A stretch of 64,000 nucleotides of DNA from Copromyces sp. CBS 386.78 (Eukaryota > Ascomycota > Sordariomycetes > Sordariales > Sordariaceae): assembly GCA_030685235.1 (NCBI GenBank), contig MU839083.1, positions 1-64,000 of the forward strand, read 5' to 3'. Made by a program: the position numbers and the translations under genes. Positions 53,409 through 64,000 of this stretch are shown one piece after another. Below the pieces are notes generated by a model. The model made no database searches. It was not told the DNA's origin and saw only the letters and a program-made list of their open reading frames with translations. Positions within the stretch are counted from its first letter, which is position 1. Each line of letters starts with the position of its first letter.

Positions 53409-56014
53409 CTAGTCATCGCCTTGCCGAAGTGGCGCATAACTACCACTGTCAGACCCTTCGGCATTTCCGCCTCCACGTCCAACCAACCTAGACAACCAGC
53501 CGCCAATTCCACCCCTGTTTTGGTTTGAGGAGCTCTTATTTGTAATCTCGACCTCATCGGGAGGATCGATCGGCAGGCCGGGAATGGCCGCACTGGCGAG
53601 CGGTCGGCCCCGAATATCCAACCGTGGCACGGGCGACCCCGGCGCAACGAGAGCATCGATTTCGGCATGAAGTGACGGAGTGCTGGCGGCGGGTGTGCCA
53701 AGTGCGTTTGTGGCATCACCGAAGAGTGTATCCATATCCTCGAGCCGGACACCACAAGTTTCGGGATACAGGAAGTATACTAATAAACCTGTTAGCTAGA
53801 TATCTTGAGGAGGGCGCATGAGGAGGTAGGTACTCACCAATCACAAAACTAACAGCGCAGAAGAAGGCATGGATCAGGTACAACCTCCAGTGAATCAGCT
53901 CCTGCAAAATGGGCGTCATCTCTCCGACCAGGAAGTTGAACGCCCAGTTCGTCGCTGTCGAAAGACTAGCACCCTTGGAGCGAATCTTCAGGGGCAAGAT
54001 CTCCGGCGGGTACAACCAGGGAATTGGGCCCCATGAGTATCCGAATGCCGCATTGTAGATCATAACCATACCTACAACCACGGACGGTGTCCAAGGGGTG
54101 TCAAGGTATAAGGAGTACGAGATGGCGGACAAGGAGAGCACCATGGCCACGGCACCAGTCAACAGGATAGGCCGGCGACCCCAGCGGTCCACGATGTACC
54201 ATGGAGGAATCGTCGACAGGAAGTAGGTGATGCCGTTGAAGCCGGTCATTAACACGGCATCGTGGCCGACCCAACCGGCAGACTCGAACACAAGGGGTGC
54301 GTAGTAGGAGATAACGTTAATGCCGTTGAGTTGCGCAAGCGCTTGGGCCGACATGGCGATAAAGACGCGACGGCTGTACCGTTTGAACATTTCGCTATAT
54401 GTTCTTTCGCCCTCCTGGCGCGCCAGCAACACGTCCATCTTGATTTCTCTGAACTCGTCCCTTGCGCGAGGGTTGTGGATGTCGCCGCCGCCGTATAGAT
54501 TGGCAATGACGACAATACCCTCCTCGTCGTGATCATTGTCCAGAAGCCATCTATGGTCTTGATTAACAGCCACACGGAAGCCGAGTGTTGAAACTGGTTG
54601 TACTCACCTGGGCGATTCCACAATAATCAAACTTCCCAGTCCGAGCAACGCGCCCATGACACACTGCATGAGAAGCGGGAGGCGCCACGATAGGTTACCC
54701 TCAATGAAGCCACAAAAGTAGTCCACCCAGACCGAGGTTGTGTAACCGATGATGTTACCCGAGAACTCAATGCAAGCAAGCTTTCCTCTGTTATGAGGAG
54801 GTGAGATCTCGGACTGGTAGACCGGAACGATGGTGGAGAGCATGCCGACACCCAAGCCAGCAATGATACGCCCAGTCATCATCATGGCCATATCGGTTGC
54901 AATGGTCTGTAGAGCACCGCCCACGAAAAAGATGCACGATCCATAGAGAATGGTCTTGCGACGACCAATGATATCACCAATTCTACCAACCATGAGCGAG
55001 GAGATGAGGGCACCTATTTCTAGGATGGCCACCATAGTGCCTATCTGTGCGCTTGTTGGTTGGTTGAAATAGTTCTTGAAGTAGGGACCACTATACAAAT
55101 CGCATCAGTTACTCGGCCTTCGTGTCTATCGAGCATGACAGCACGGGGCATCGGAGAAGTCACGACAGAGGGGAGTCCACGCACGTAATGATGCCGGACA
55201 TGACACCCTGATCATATCCAAAAAGAAAGACACCTAATGACACAAAGATGGAAGTGAAGTAGCTGTTACACGCCGTCAGTTGTAGTCCAACCATGGCAAA
55301 GTCCAACAGGAGAGATCGAACATTAGGGGTTTGCCAGTAAGGCCATGAATGGGGTTCCGTGTTCCCGCCATGGTGCTGGCAATAAGGCGCTCGGCCCGCG
55401 AGACAATTCGGGGGGCGGCGTCGGGAATGCGAATTGCTTCCTTATTAACGGCTCCAGCGTGACCAGACGACCTGGAGGAGTGAGTGCTGGAGCGGGAAAG
55501 AGACTCGTGATAGTGGACGTGCTTGCCGCCGTGACGATGACGTTTCGGATGGCGATGGACAACGCTAGCGTTGGTTTCGTCCTCTAGGGTATCGTTATCG
55601 TATAGTCTCTGGCGCAAAGGATCCTCGTGATCGAGCTGCTCGGCGATGTCACCGGTGTCGACCCACGAGGACTCGGAAGAGTCGTAGGCGTTGCCCCTGT
55701 AGTCGTCGTCGTCGTCCGAGTATCGCGAATTCTCAGCAGGGCGTGGAGCAAGGAAGGAGGAAGTGCCTTGGTTCCGGTTGCCGTGCGAATGGGTCGAAGG
55801 ATCGTCTTGAGCAGCCGCGTGTGCGGGGAGCGTGCGGAGGGGGATATTGGAAGGGAGACGGTTCGGAATCGGAGTCGGCTGCGGAGGAGGAATCTTGGAC
55901 GAGATGGAGCTGTTCTGCAGCAGCCCCCGACCGCACCTTGAGGTGGAAAGAGTGGAAGTGTTTCTTTAGTAGAGGCTGATCAACCCGAGATGGTCGATGT
56001 CGAGACGGACACAT
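53409..56014 (-). CDS. MFS sugar transporter with long N-terminal extension
   Basis: Minus-strand exons 55937-56014, 55322-55878, 55185-55262, 54608-55090, 53838-54550 and 53409-53788 give 762 residues with frame kept throughout. Sugar-porter motifs are clear: FGYDQGVMSG in TM1, GRIGDIIGRRKTILYG, VESPRWL made at a splice, AQLNGINVISYYAP, DRWGRRPILL and YPETCGVRLEDMD after TM12. The C-terminal tail has about 110 residues. About 210 residues precede TM1, rich in Asp, Ser and His (RYSDDDDDYRGNAYDSSESS, HPKRHRHGGKHVHYHESLSR). The first exon and its splice are tentative; without them no ATG occurs before MAGTRNPIHGL (about 40 residues before TM1). Substrate is not predictable; hexose is likely. 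Confidence 0.88.
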
Positions 56015-59000
56015 TGGACGGCTCACGGGGTTCAGGGGGTCTCGGGATCAACAAAAAGGCAAGAGAGGCGAAGAAATGGAAGCAAAGTGCACGTGTGCAC
56101 CAATGAATGACTGATGGCTGCCCTGTCTTGCAGAAGAGTTGAGGAAGCTGCAATGACAGAAGCTTGGAATTCCATCAGATGGCTGAAGAGCAGAAGAGGT
56201 CCCCTGTGGTGCCTGTATGAGCGTGTGAAGCGGAGCTACGGCAGCCAAGGGACCGCCAAGACCCACCTGAATGGCAGGGCACCAGCCAATCCACTGAGGA
56301 GCCCCTGGCACCCCAGTCCTGACCCACCATTCCCACACCCCGCCATTTTGGTCTTTTTCAAACGTCAAACCGGCCTCAACTTTTGTCTTCTCACTGGCAG
56401 AGACCGGTAACACACATGCCCAACCGATAACAAGCCGCGCAGATCAAATGAAAATCACTGCAGAACCTGGCAACCTTCTCACCCTTCAATCAACCACATG
56501 ATTGCAACCCAAATTCAGTGTCAGAGTTGTCAGAGTGACCAAGACCGACAGCCATCCGACAGACCAGACGGAAGTCAAAGCTGAAATGGCAATGATGGGA
56601 TGAAACGTTTACTCGACTCATCACTTTCCCTTCGAAATAACCAAATGGCGATTTCGAGTCATTGGTGGCTGTCAAGCGTGGTATAACCTAGTGTCGGATA
56701 CGTAGGTATCCCAGGAATCTCTCCAGACACCGAACCCACGATCGTTAGCTCGAAACTAGAGGTCCGATAGCCGGATAGGCCTCCGCGTAGGAACTCGATG
56801 TCTCTAGGGTATTGCCGATACAAACACCAAGCAAGATGGGAAGTTACAGCTGCTTCACTCTCTTCAGCGTCATAAAAAACGTCAACAGGGGTATTCGATG
56901 ACGGAGCAGCCGAGGTTACCGCACTCTCCTCGACGAGAATCCCGAGCTTGTCGAGTTGTATACTGACCTTGAATCCCAAAAGCTGCCTGGGCAATTGAGG
57001 AGGGCTGCCCAAACCCCAACAACTCAAAGTCCGACCCGGACCAGGCGACTTATATCAACAGCCATGTGAACGAAACATCGACCTTTCATCGCGACTTTCC
57101 ATGGCGGGCTCGGTTCTCGGCCCGCGTATCGACTGCCGCCAGTGGTCTACGTCCTCGAATAGCTACAGTAACATATTCCTATTTCAAGTACATGATACAG
57201 TTCCTACATTACCTTATTTTGACGTCCAACCGTCCGGGCCGTCTGCTGTGCCCCCCACCCCGAGCCAGGCAGCCCTTCAACCTTTATAAGGGTCACAGAA
57301 CAGTCCGTGCCACCGCTCCCGTTGTTTTGGGTTCGCTCTCGTAAGCGGGCACAGAGCCTCCTCCTGCTACCTACTTCAATACTTCGAACATTCGCTTGCG
57401 TGTACGCGCCTTACACGGGCTTTGTCGTCTATCAGATCTTGGGGGGGCACGTGATTCATCAGTTTAGGGATCGACTCTAATGTCGGGACACATTATCGCT
57501 AGCTGGTAGGCGCATGCAGTACCTTCAACCGGAGCATTAAGCAGTGCATGTTATCGTGTACGTTTGAGTGCAGAGGACGGACCCTATGCATGAATTAGGG
57601 GTACTGCTGTGTAGCAGGGTTAGGGCTTAACTACCTAGGCAGTACAGTCCAAGCACCCAATCCGGAAAGGAAGCAAAGAGACCTGGACTAAAGGAAGGCC
57701 CCAGTCTGTGGCACCTACCTATGTACCTCTATGCTCCTATGTTGGTTTTCTCAATGGAGTCCCTATTTCAGTGTCTGGTTGCTCAAGGCGACTCCCGCAC
57801 GATAATATGATGGATATTAGTATCCACGCCGGGCACAGCGCAACTCCTGACAGCATCCTCTTTTACTTCCCTTGGTGACACGGCGTTGGTAACAGTAATA
57901 CACTACGTCCGAAAGAAAATTGCTTGGCTTCTTCCAGAGAACCATGCGTGGTGTATCGACCGTTTGTGACCGTGATGCATTCGTGTGCTTGTACGGCTGT
58001 ACCTGCACATGCTCAAGAACTCCCCGGCTTGCTCTCGTTGGTACCTTGGTGGTCAAAAGAGATGACCGACTGAGCCGCTCTGAAGGGAATCCACCAAGGA
58101 TCTGAACATCATTGTCAGCAAACAGGCGTCATCCACTTTGCTATTTTTCCGTTTGTTGAACAATCCACGAGGCCATGCTTTTCTTGTTGCTGTGGTGCTA
58201 GGTATCTAGCTGCATGCGTTACGGTTCGTTCGTACCTAGCCAGACGTGGTAAGCCTGGTAGCCATGCAGCCACCTGTCTCCGTCATACAGACGGGAACTT
58301 CCCCTTTTGAGCACCATAATTGGGTTCGTATCACCAGCCAGAGCATTGAGAGAAGCCCGTTGTGTACACAAGTGTCTCTTGATACTTTCCACACGATGAA
58401 TCGATGAACCAGTCGATATATGCCGAGCGTAGAACTACGAGTGAAGGCTGTACAGAATAAAAAGCCAAAGATGGGGACATGATTGAACCATGATCATGTC
58501 GAACTTGGTCCGTTGGGCTCGCCTTTGCCTGAAAGTTCGACGCATGGATGCCGCCTTGCAGGAGGGAACGCACAGCCTTGGTGTTCGAGAAGCCGGAGTT
58601 GTTGCAGATGTCGGAATCGCCTGAACCTCAGCTGCACCTGGACAGTCTGCAGAAGGATGTGCGGACACGCTGCTGACTGGCTCGGCCGTGCTGACTTGCT
58701 GAGGCTATCAAAAGTGAGGCCCGTGGTTTCGGCCTGGACGTCGTTCGGTTCCGCTTCTCACGGGCTTCCGTCCCGGGTGTGTGTTGACCAGCTCATCATG
58801 CATGAGATATCTTGACATGGAGGTTACCTACCTTAGGCGACCATGTTTTGCGTCCCGTTCTGCGAGGAGGTAAACCCCGCGAACAGCGTGTCAAATTGCG
58901 TGCCATTTGAATCTGTCGATTGCCAACGGTGAGTGAGGTAGCTATAATGGCCGGTAATATAGGCCGGCTGTTCGGAATAGCGCCCAACATTCTGCTTGTC

Positions 59001-60290
59001 CCGGCAGACTGAGACCTGGAGCACCAAGACCCACGGTTCGCCAATCTAGTCCGGAGTTCGAGGTGTCGTGGTCTTCTTTAGAGCGCTCCGTCAGTGGTGC
59101 TAAAGTGTCAGGTGGTGTTGCTGGTCCTGAGCCCCCTGCCTTGACTCTCTTTCTGTATTTTGGGTATTTTCTTCGCTTCATCCCTTTATATCACCACTCC
59201 ACTCGGCAGGGAGAACGGGAAAAGAAGGCGAAGAACAAAAATCAAGGAAAAGCAGAACCATTCGCCAGCATGCCATTGCGTTGCGACTTCGTCCGGAAGT
59301 GAAGTAGTTTCAGAGAAGACCAGCGCAAGTGCAACGCTGGGATGATTTGGTCAAAACGTCCACCCATCAGGTTGCTTGTCCCGTCTTGTTATTTCGAGAA
59401 GGCTGGGACTCGAGACCAATAAGATGTATGAAAAAGTGGAGACACGATCCCGGCCAACTAGTAGAATCAAAGCGCACTAAGCCTGTTCCTGCTGCCGCTG
59501 GAGCGCGACTACTGGCGACTTTGCCCTGAGCCACTGGCGACCACCCACTCGCCCGGGCAGCCATTCCCTTGACAATGCTTACCTCTAAGGTATGCCAGTG
59601 TTCCAATGGCTGCCATGCAGTGAAATCCTTCTGGGCCCGGGCGTCACTGGCCTTCCAGTTGAGTTTTATATTTTGCAGGCGGACCCGCCAACCCCAGGCC
59701 GCCGTGGGCTTCCCGCATTTGTTTCTTCTCTCCGCCCCCCATACAAATTCATCCGGACCACCTGCCCTGCGCTTCTGCTCCACGTCCCTTTTTCTTTTCT
59801 CCACGACATTCGAGCCAATAATAGGGCATCGCCGTTACTCCTAATCTTCGGGTTCCGAAGCACACGGCGCTCACTAAGGACGACATTTGGCGACGCAAAA
59901 CACACAGGGAGGAGGGATCGATTCGCGCAAAAATAACCTCAGGGAGGAAGACAAGAGAGTCGGGTCCGCCATTCTCGTCTATCATCACGCCACACACAAG
60001 CGCTTGATTTGAGCTTCATCGCGTTTTCCACACGCCAGCCACAACGGATTCTACAAATTGAACAAAACGCAACAACCGCCAGCCAAAGGATATCTGCATT
60101 GAAGGATTGAAAGGTCACAATAAAAGGCGGACGGCGGCGTCAGGTCGACACGCGCATATTCTGGCATCTGCCATCGCAATTGAGCGACAGACGCAAAGGG
60201 ATACCCCCGGCAGATATCACGGAAGCACGTCTCTCTCCGCAGTAACTCGATTTCCAACCGCATTGCAGCGGTTGCATACCAGACGACACC
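56015..60290. other. 4.3-kb intergenic stretch
   Basis: Lies between the divergent sugar transporter and chs7 genes. It holds a coding-like minus-strand segment at 56659-57018 (listed separately) and a GGGTTAGGG word at 57617-57625. The last 400 bases before chs7 are likely promoter and leader. No tRNA or transposon was recognised. Confidence 0.5.
56659..57018 (-). pseudogene. Possible rhodanese-like fragment
   Basis: A minus-strand frame without ATG reads LDKLGILVEESAVTSAAPSS, then PVDVFYDAEESEAAVTSHLA, WCLYRQYPRDIEFLRGGLSG and YRTSSFEL. The pattern of a beta strand, a loop, a helix, then LRGGLSGY resembles the second half of a rhodanese domain. The loop has Asp where active rhodaneses have Cys, and the frame closes just upstream. 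It could be a relic or an exon of an unseen gene. Weak evidence. Confidence 0.25.
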
Positions 60291-61596
60291 ATGGGGTCAA
60301 CACAATTTGGCAACTTTCATGTGAGCTCCCGACGCCGAAGACGGTGGGCGCAGAAGGCGTTCAGCTCCCCTCTCAGAGACGCAGATTCTGACTGTTAGTG
60401 CCTCCATATTCCCAGGACTTCTGTCGAGACTCGACTCTTCCTATCTGCAATGTGAGTAGGGCCCTACCCCATCTGGTGGAGACGGTGGTTCCATGCCAGG
60501 AACCATGCTCTCTCGGACCCTCGTCCCTGTTCGCTGCTCTTCAGACTAACTTACACGGCCTCTTCTTGATAAACAGCTCCTTTCGGATAAACACAGCCAG
60601 TCTGGGCCATGGGACAATGCAGACAACTGCCAGCTGAGGGGAATATCTCTATCGGATGGAAAGAGGCTTGGAAATCTAGGTATGTGACCTTACATGAATA
60701 TGAACGCGACATGTGCTGACACAATGCAGGGTCCATACTGCTATGCGCAATTGCGATTCTCACGTCTCTGTATCTGCTCTACAGGTCCGAGCGGAAACGA
60801 GCTGCGGTTGGTCGTCGGTATGTTATCCACAAATCATCGGACGAAAGCTTCGGAGTATAGGATCACTGACAACTCCACAGAGAAATGCAAGTTTTCCTCT
60901 TGGGCTACATCATTATTTCGATATGTGAGATCTTCTCAGTGGGAGAGTTCCCGCTGAACTCTACAGTCCGCATCGTAAGTCTGGCCTGAGCCAAGATCGG
61001 CAAGCAGTGTTTCGTGTTACGTTTCGTTTTAACTGACTTGTGCCCAGGCATTCACGGCTATTCACATTGGGTTCATCATCGCCACTACCTGGATACTGAT
61101 GCTCAACGCGATTGTTGGCTACCAATTACTCGACGACGGCACTCCGCTTTCACTGGCTTTGGTAGTTGGTTCTGCAGCGATTCTGCTTGTCGGAACTGGT
61201 TACATTGCTCTGGATACTGGGCTACACTGGACAGGCTACTGGGACAGCAGCTACGATCTTCCCAAGAACCGGCATATCGCACTCTACGTGCTTTACCAGC
61301 TTGCGCCCCTTGTTTTTCTGGTCGCCTACTTTGTCCTGGAGGCCATCCTGGTCATCAAGATTCTCGGCGAGAGGCGCCCGATGCTTTACTTGGCCTCTGC
61401 TGCGATCCTTTTTGCGGCAGGCCAAGTGTTCAACTATGTCGTCAGCAAATACATTTGTGATGGCACATCTGGAAAGATCGACGGTGCTCTTTTCGAAACC
61501 CTCTTTACCCTCCTGGCGGTAGTAATGAATTGGGTCTTCTGGTCCAGCATTACCGAGGATGATTGGCCATCGGTTCCGCCTAACCAGTTCCCATAG
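60291..61596 (+). CDS. chs7: Chitin synthase export chaperone Chs7
   Basis: Six exons, 60291-60320, 60416-60451, 60577-60679, 60730-60817, 60881-60974 and 61048-61596, give 299 residues, near the usual Chs7 length. The N-terminus MGSTQFGNFHDFCRDSTLPI and the following CQLRGISLSDGKRL lie in the three small first exons. Seven hydrophobic segments follow, including SILLCAIAILTSLYLLYRSE, VFLLGYIIISICEIFSVGEF, AFTAIHIGFIIATTWILML and a C-terminal ETLFTLLAVVMNWVFWSSIT. Chs7 is an ER membrane protein needed for exit of class III/IV chitin synthase (yeast Chs3). All five introns are 50-125 bases and GT-AG. Confidence 0.94.
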
Positions 61597-62774
61597 AAGG
61601 GCCAGGATAGGTTGAAGTCTCGAAAACCGAGTTCAACGGCATTCAAAGATCAGTTCTTGGGGATAGTTGAGCGCTTGCAAGCGGGTGTCCCATAGATACA
61701 TGCTTCTACCGGTGCTCATCCCGCACAGGAGAACCACCTTCTCTTTTCTGCTTCTCAACGGTGGCGGGACCTCCTTCTTCGCATATATACCCCCCACAAA
61801 AACAACAAAACGGCAAAAATACACCAACGGATACGAAGACACGAAAGAGCGATCACATGTTTTTACTACGACACCTTTGCTTAATAACGGCTTTTGCGAG
61901 CGGGAAGGGACGGAAAGAGCGGGGAGGGGCGGGACGGCAAGCGGGTTGTTGGGTTACAGATCGCCCGTCTACACTGTCGTTTGGACAACCCGCAAAACCC
62001 GGCATACTACGCCCATCGACGATTATCATTCACCAAACCTAATTAGTGATGTTTGTAAAAAGAGAAGGATGACGATACGGGGAAGGAAAAAGCGCAAGCA
62101 AGGTGGCATGGAGTCGAAACAGGCAAGACGAGGAATGGAAGGGAAGAGATGGCAGCGAGAACACTGGATGAAACAACCAATTTCACCTGGGTTCTGCTGC
62201 GCAGCGCGCGTCATTAATGATGATGGATATGGGGCGTTGTTTACGACGGGGAATCTGCAGCAAATGTACACCATGGGAAAGATGCTTTTCGGGGATGCTT
62301 TATGGCGGAGAGCGTGGATTTACGTACTACTATTACTTATACCCTAGTGAGACGACGAATGAGATACACAGGTTATGATCCTAGTCATATGTTGTTGTTA
62401 TTGTGGCCAGAGCCAACTTGATTCTGCGGAAAGACTAAATGTCGGAACTCCGTGTTCGTAACTTCCCCAAATGACAAAATGCTAAAAACCCCAACCGTGT
62501 CCCAGCTGTCATAACCATTAAACCTTGTAGCATATATCATCTCCCGTATACCGACGTTCCCGTTGTTGAACAAAGTATGACATCCCATGCATAACGCACG
62601 CAAACATAAACATAAACACCAACATTAGAATACCAAACGCAAACCCTTCGGGTACCCATCCATTCCTAAACACAGCCTCAGCCGGGCCGCCCATTGTCAT
62701 AAACGCTTTATCCCTTCCTGAAAACGTTTGTGTCCTCCCTATGTAGGTAACCCCCAAGAACAGCTCACTCCTGC
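61597..62774. other. Convergent 3' spacer
   Basis: 1.2 kb between chs7 (+) and the b561 gene (-). A 79-codon minus-strand ORF at 62518-62757 has one strong hydrophobic segment and is discussed as a finding. A 226-codon + strand ORF (61667-62347) is basic and low-complexity and is not called. Confidence 0.5.
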
Positions 62775-63687
62775 CTAGCGAGATCTATCAATACCCAACT
62801 TCCGCAACTGCACCCTCGGAAAAACGCCCACCACAACCAGTGCAATCCCCAACCCGAAAGTCCACCCCTCAATTTTTAGGACTCCCTTACTATAATCCGT
62901 ATCCGCGGCGGCACCAATCGTAGCCAGCACCAACACCAACAACAAGTACCCGCCGTACCGATGATACTTCCACAGAGCCTTTGCCTTCTCCTCGCCCCCC
63001 AATATACCGGGGACAAGCCAGATGCAGATTCCAAACACGTACTGAGCGAACAACAGCGTCCCCGTGATGACACCCAGGTAACCGTGTAAGGAGTGTAAGT
63101 GCTCGTTGTGGTTGACGTGTTTGTTTGTTTCGATTACGGCTATGCCGGAGATGAAGGATAGAAACGACAAGAGGTGGAGAGAGGCGTGGATGCGTTGTCC
63201 GGTGCGTTTGGCGGCGGGGGTGGATGTCGGTTGGAGGATTAGGATCGCTTGGATGAGCAGGAACGTTCCCAAAGATTGGAGGAGGGGGTGGGGGGAGATG
63301 AGCACGCCGAGCTTGTGCAGAAAGACGGCGGACCAGGTGGTCACAAGGAGGAGGAGAGCGCCGAGTTGGGAGAGCCAGGCTGTTCCTGTGAGGAGGGGAG
63401 GTGGGGGTCAGTTTACTGGGTACAAGATGGGGTGTTCGGTGCTGGAGGCGCAGGGGAACGAGGTTGGATGGAAGAGTATATGGGATGGAAAGATAGGTAC
63501 GCTACGACGACGATGACTGGGATGGAGAAAACTTACCAAGAACGAGGTTCAAGAACATAGGAGCGTCAGGCTTTTGAATAGCGTCGCCTGGTCTTCCAAG
63601 CAGTGGTTCGCTTTCCGTGGGAACAGCGGGCTCAGCATCGGTTGTGCTGAGAGGAGGGGGAGGTTGTGTGGATTCTGAGGGAGCCAT
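62775..63687 (-). CDS. Cytochrome b561-domain membrane protein
   Basis: Minus-strand exons 63537-63687 and 62775-63385 give 253 residues; the intron is 151 bases, GT-AG. A Pro-rich start with a dileucine-type motif (TESEPLLGRPGD) is followed by five or six membrane helices: LSQLGALLLLVTTWSAVFLH, LLQSLGTFLLIQAILIL, ASLHLLSFLSFISGIAVI, LHGYLGVITGTLLFAQYVFG and GGYLLLVLVLATIGAAA. His residues in RIHASLHLL, LHSLHGYLG and WKYHRYGGYL are in the places that hold two b-type hemes. Such proteins carry electrons across membranes, often for ferric reduction or ascorbate recycling. It ends PRVQLRKLGIDRSR, a typical end for the fungal members. Confidence 0.88.
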
Positions 63688-64000
63688 GATTGCGAGCTTC
63701 TTTTATCTTGCAAGTTTCGGCAAATGAATGCAACTTGTTCGGTGGCCGAGGCGAAGTATCATGCGTTAAAAGCAAGAAATGTCCGGTATCTTGATGCAAG
63801 GTGCCTGATGAATGCTTGGGTGTTCGTTCCGCTCTGTATCTCGAGCCGCAGAAGATGGACGATGGTTTGACCGGCAGGTTGCGCGGGGAAGGTGGGCTTT
63901 TTATTTGGAGGGCTGAAGGAAAGAGGAGGGGACGAATGGTTCATGCACACTCGGGGTGGGTGGTACCTGTTGCCTATCTGAGCAGGTGCGAAAGTGCGTT
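63688..64000. other. Upstream region of the b561 gene
   Basis: 313 bases to the window edge. No gene supported; a 63-codon ORF on the minus strand has no features. Confidence 0.45.

Noticed and set aside
61667..62347. 226-codon + strand ORF downstream of chs7
   Set aside because: Basic low-complexity composition, no family features, lies in a convergent 3' spacer.
1..64000. tRNA, rRNA, CRISPR, polyketide or defence clusters
   Set aside because: No A/B-box pairs with cloverleaf potential, no rRNA words, no direct-repeat array with spacers and no cluster backbone enzymes were found by eye; a tRNAscan or antiSMASH run would settle this.

Overview
The window is nuclear DNA of a filamentous ascomycete, most likely a sordariomycete close to Neurospora, Podospora or Chaetomium. 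Three things point there. Genes are split by short GT-AG introns (mostly 49-95 bases) with CTAAC/CTGAC branch sites. A retrotransposon at the left end carries dense C-to-T/G-to-A damage of the repeat-induced point mutation (RIP) type. The gene content includes an NRC-2 type kinase, cytochrome c, Chs7, Dad3 and Rix7. From memory, nrc-2 and cyc-1 lie close together on one Neurospora chromosome, so this looks like a conserved syntenic block; that was not checked here.

Layout. 0-4.5 kb: a short repeat-rich edge, then an AT-rich, stop-riddled Ty1/copia element on the + strand. 4.96-9.7 kb: tma46-like CCCH protein and an AT-hook/C2H2 protein, with a probable MITE between them. 12.4-20.2 kb: nrc-2 kinase, a CorA-like membrane protein and the DASH subunit dad3. 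20.2-27.6 kb: mitoribosomal protein uS5m, a small membrane protein, a 560-residue unknown and arginyl-tRNA-protein transferase ate1. 31.8-41 kb: Nudix hydrolase, a probable Golgi-tether (COG) subunit, exosome subunit rrp42, an unknown mitochondrial membrane protein and cytochrome c. 41.7-50.3 kb: ribosome-export AAA-ATPase rix7, a mitochondrial carrier and a LYR-like (DUF1763-type) protein. 51.2-64 kb: a Cys-rich single-pass membrane protein, an MFS sugar transporter with a long N-terminal extension, chitin synthase chaperone chs7 and a cytochrome b561 protein.

This is mainly a housekeeping region, not a secondary-metabolite or defence cluster. Five genes encode certain or probable mitochondrial proteins (uS5m, cytochrome c, the unknown inner-membrane candidate, the carrier, the LYR-like protein); ribosome and RNA functions are also well represented (tma46, uS5m, rrp42, rix7). 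Exon structures were worked out by hand from reading frame, splice sites and family conservation. The joins given keep frame throughout; first exons of ate1 and the sugar transporter are the least certain. I found no tRNA, rRNA, CRISPR array or convincing novel multi-gene system. The most unusual items are the 416-bp inverted-repeat element at 7.2 kb, stop-free introns of 3n length in two mitochondrial genes, three long homopolymers between dad3 and the uS5m gene, and several conserved-looking genes with no recognised function.
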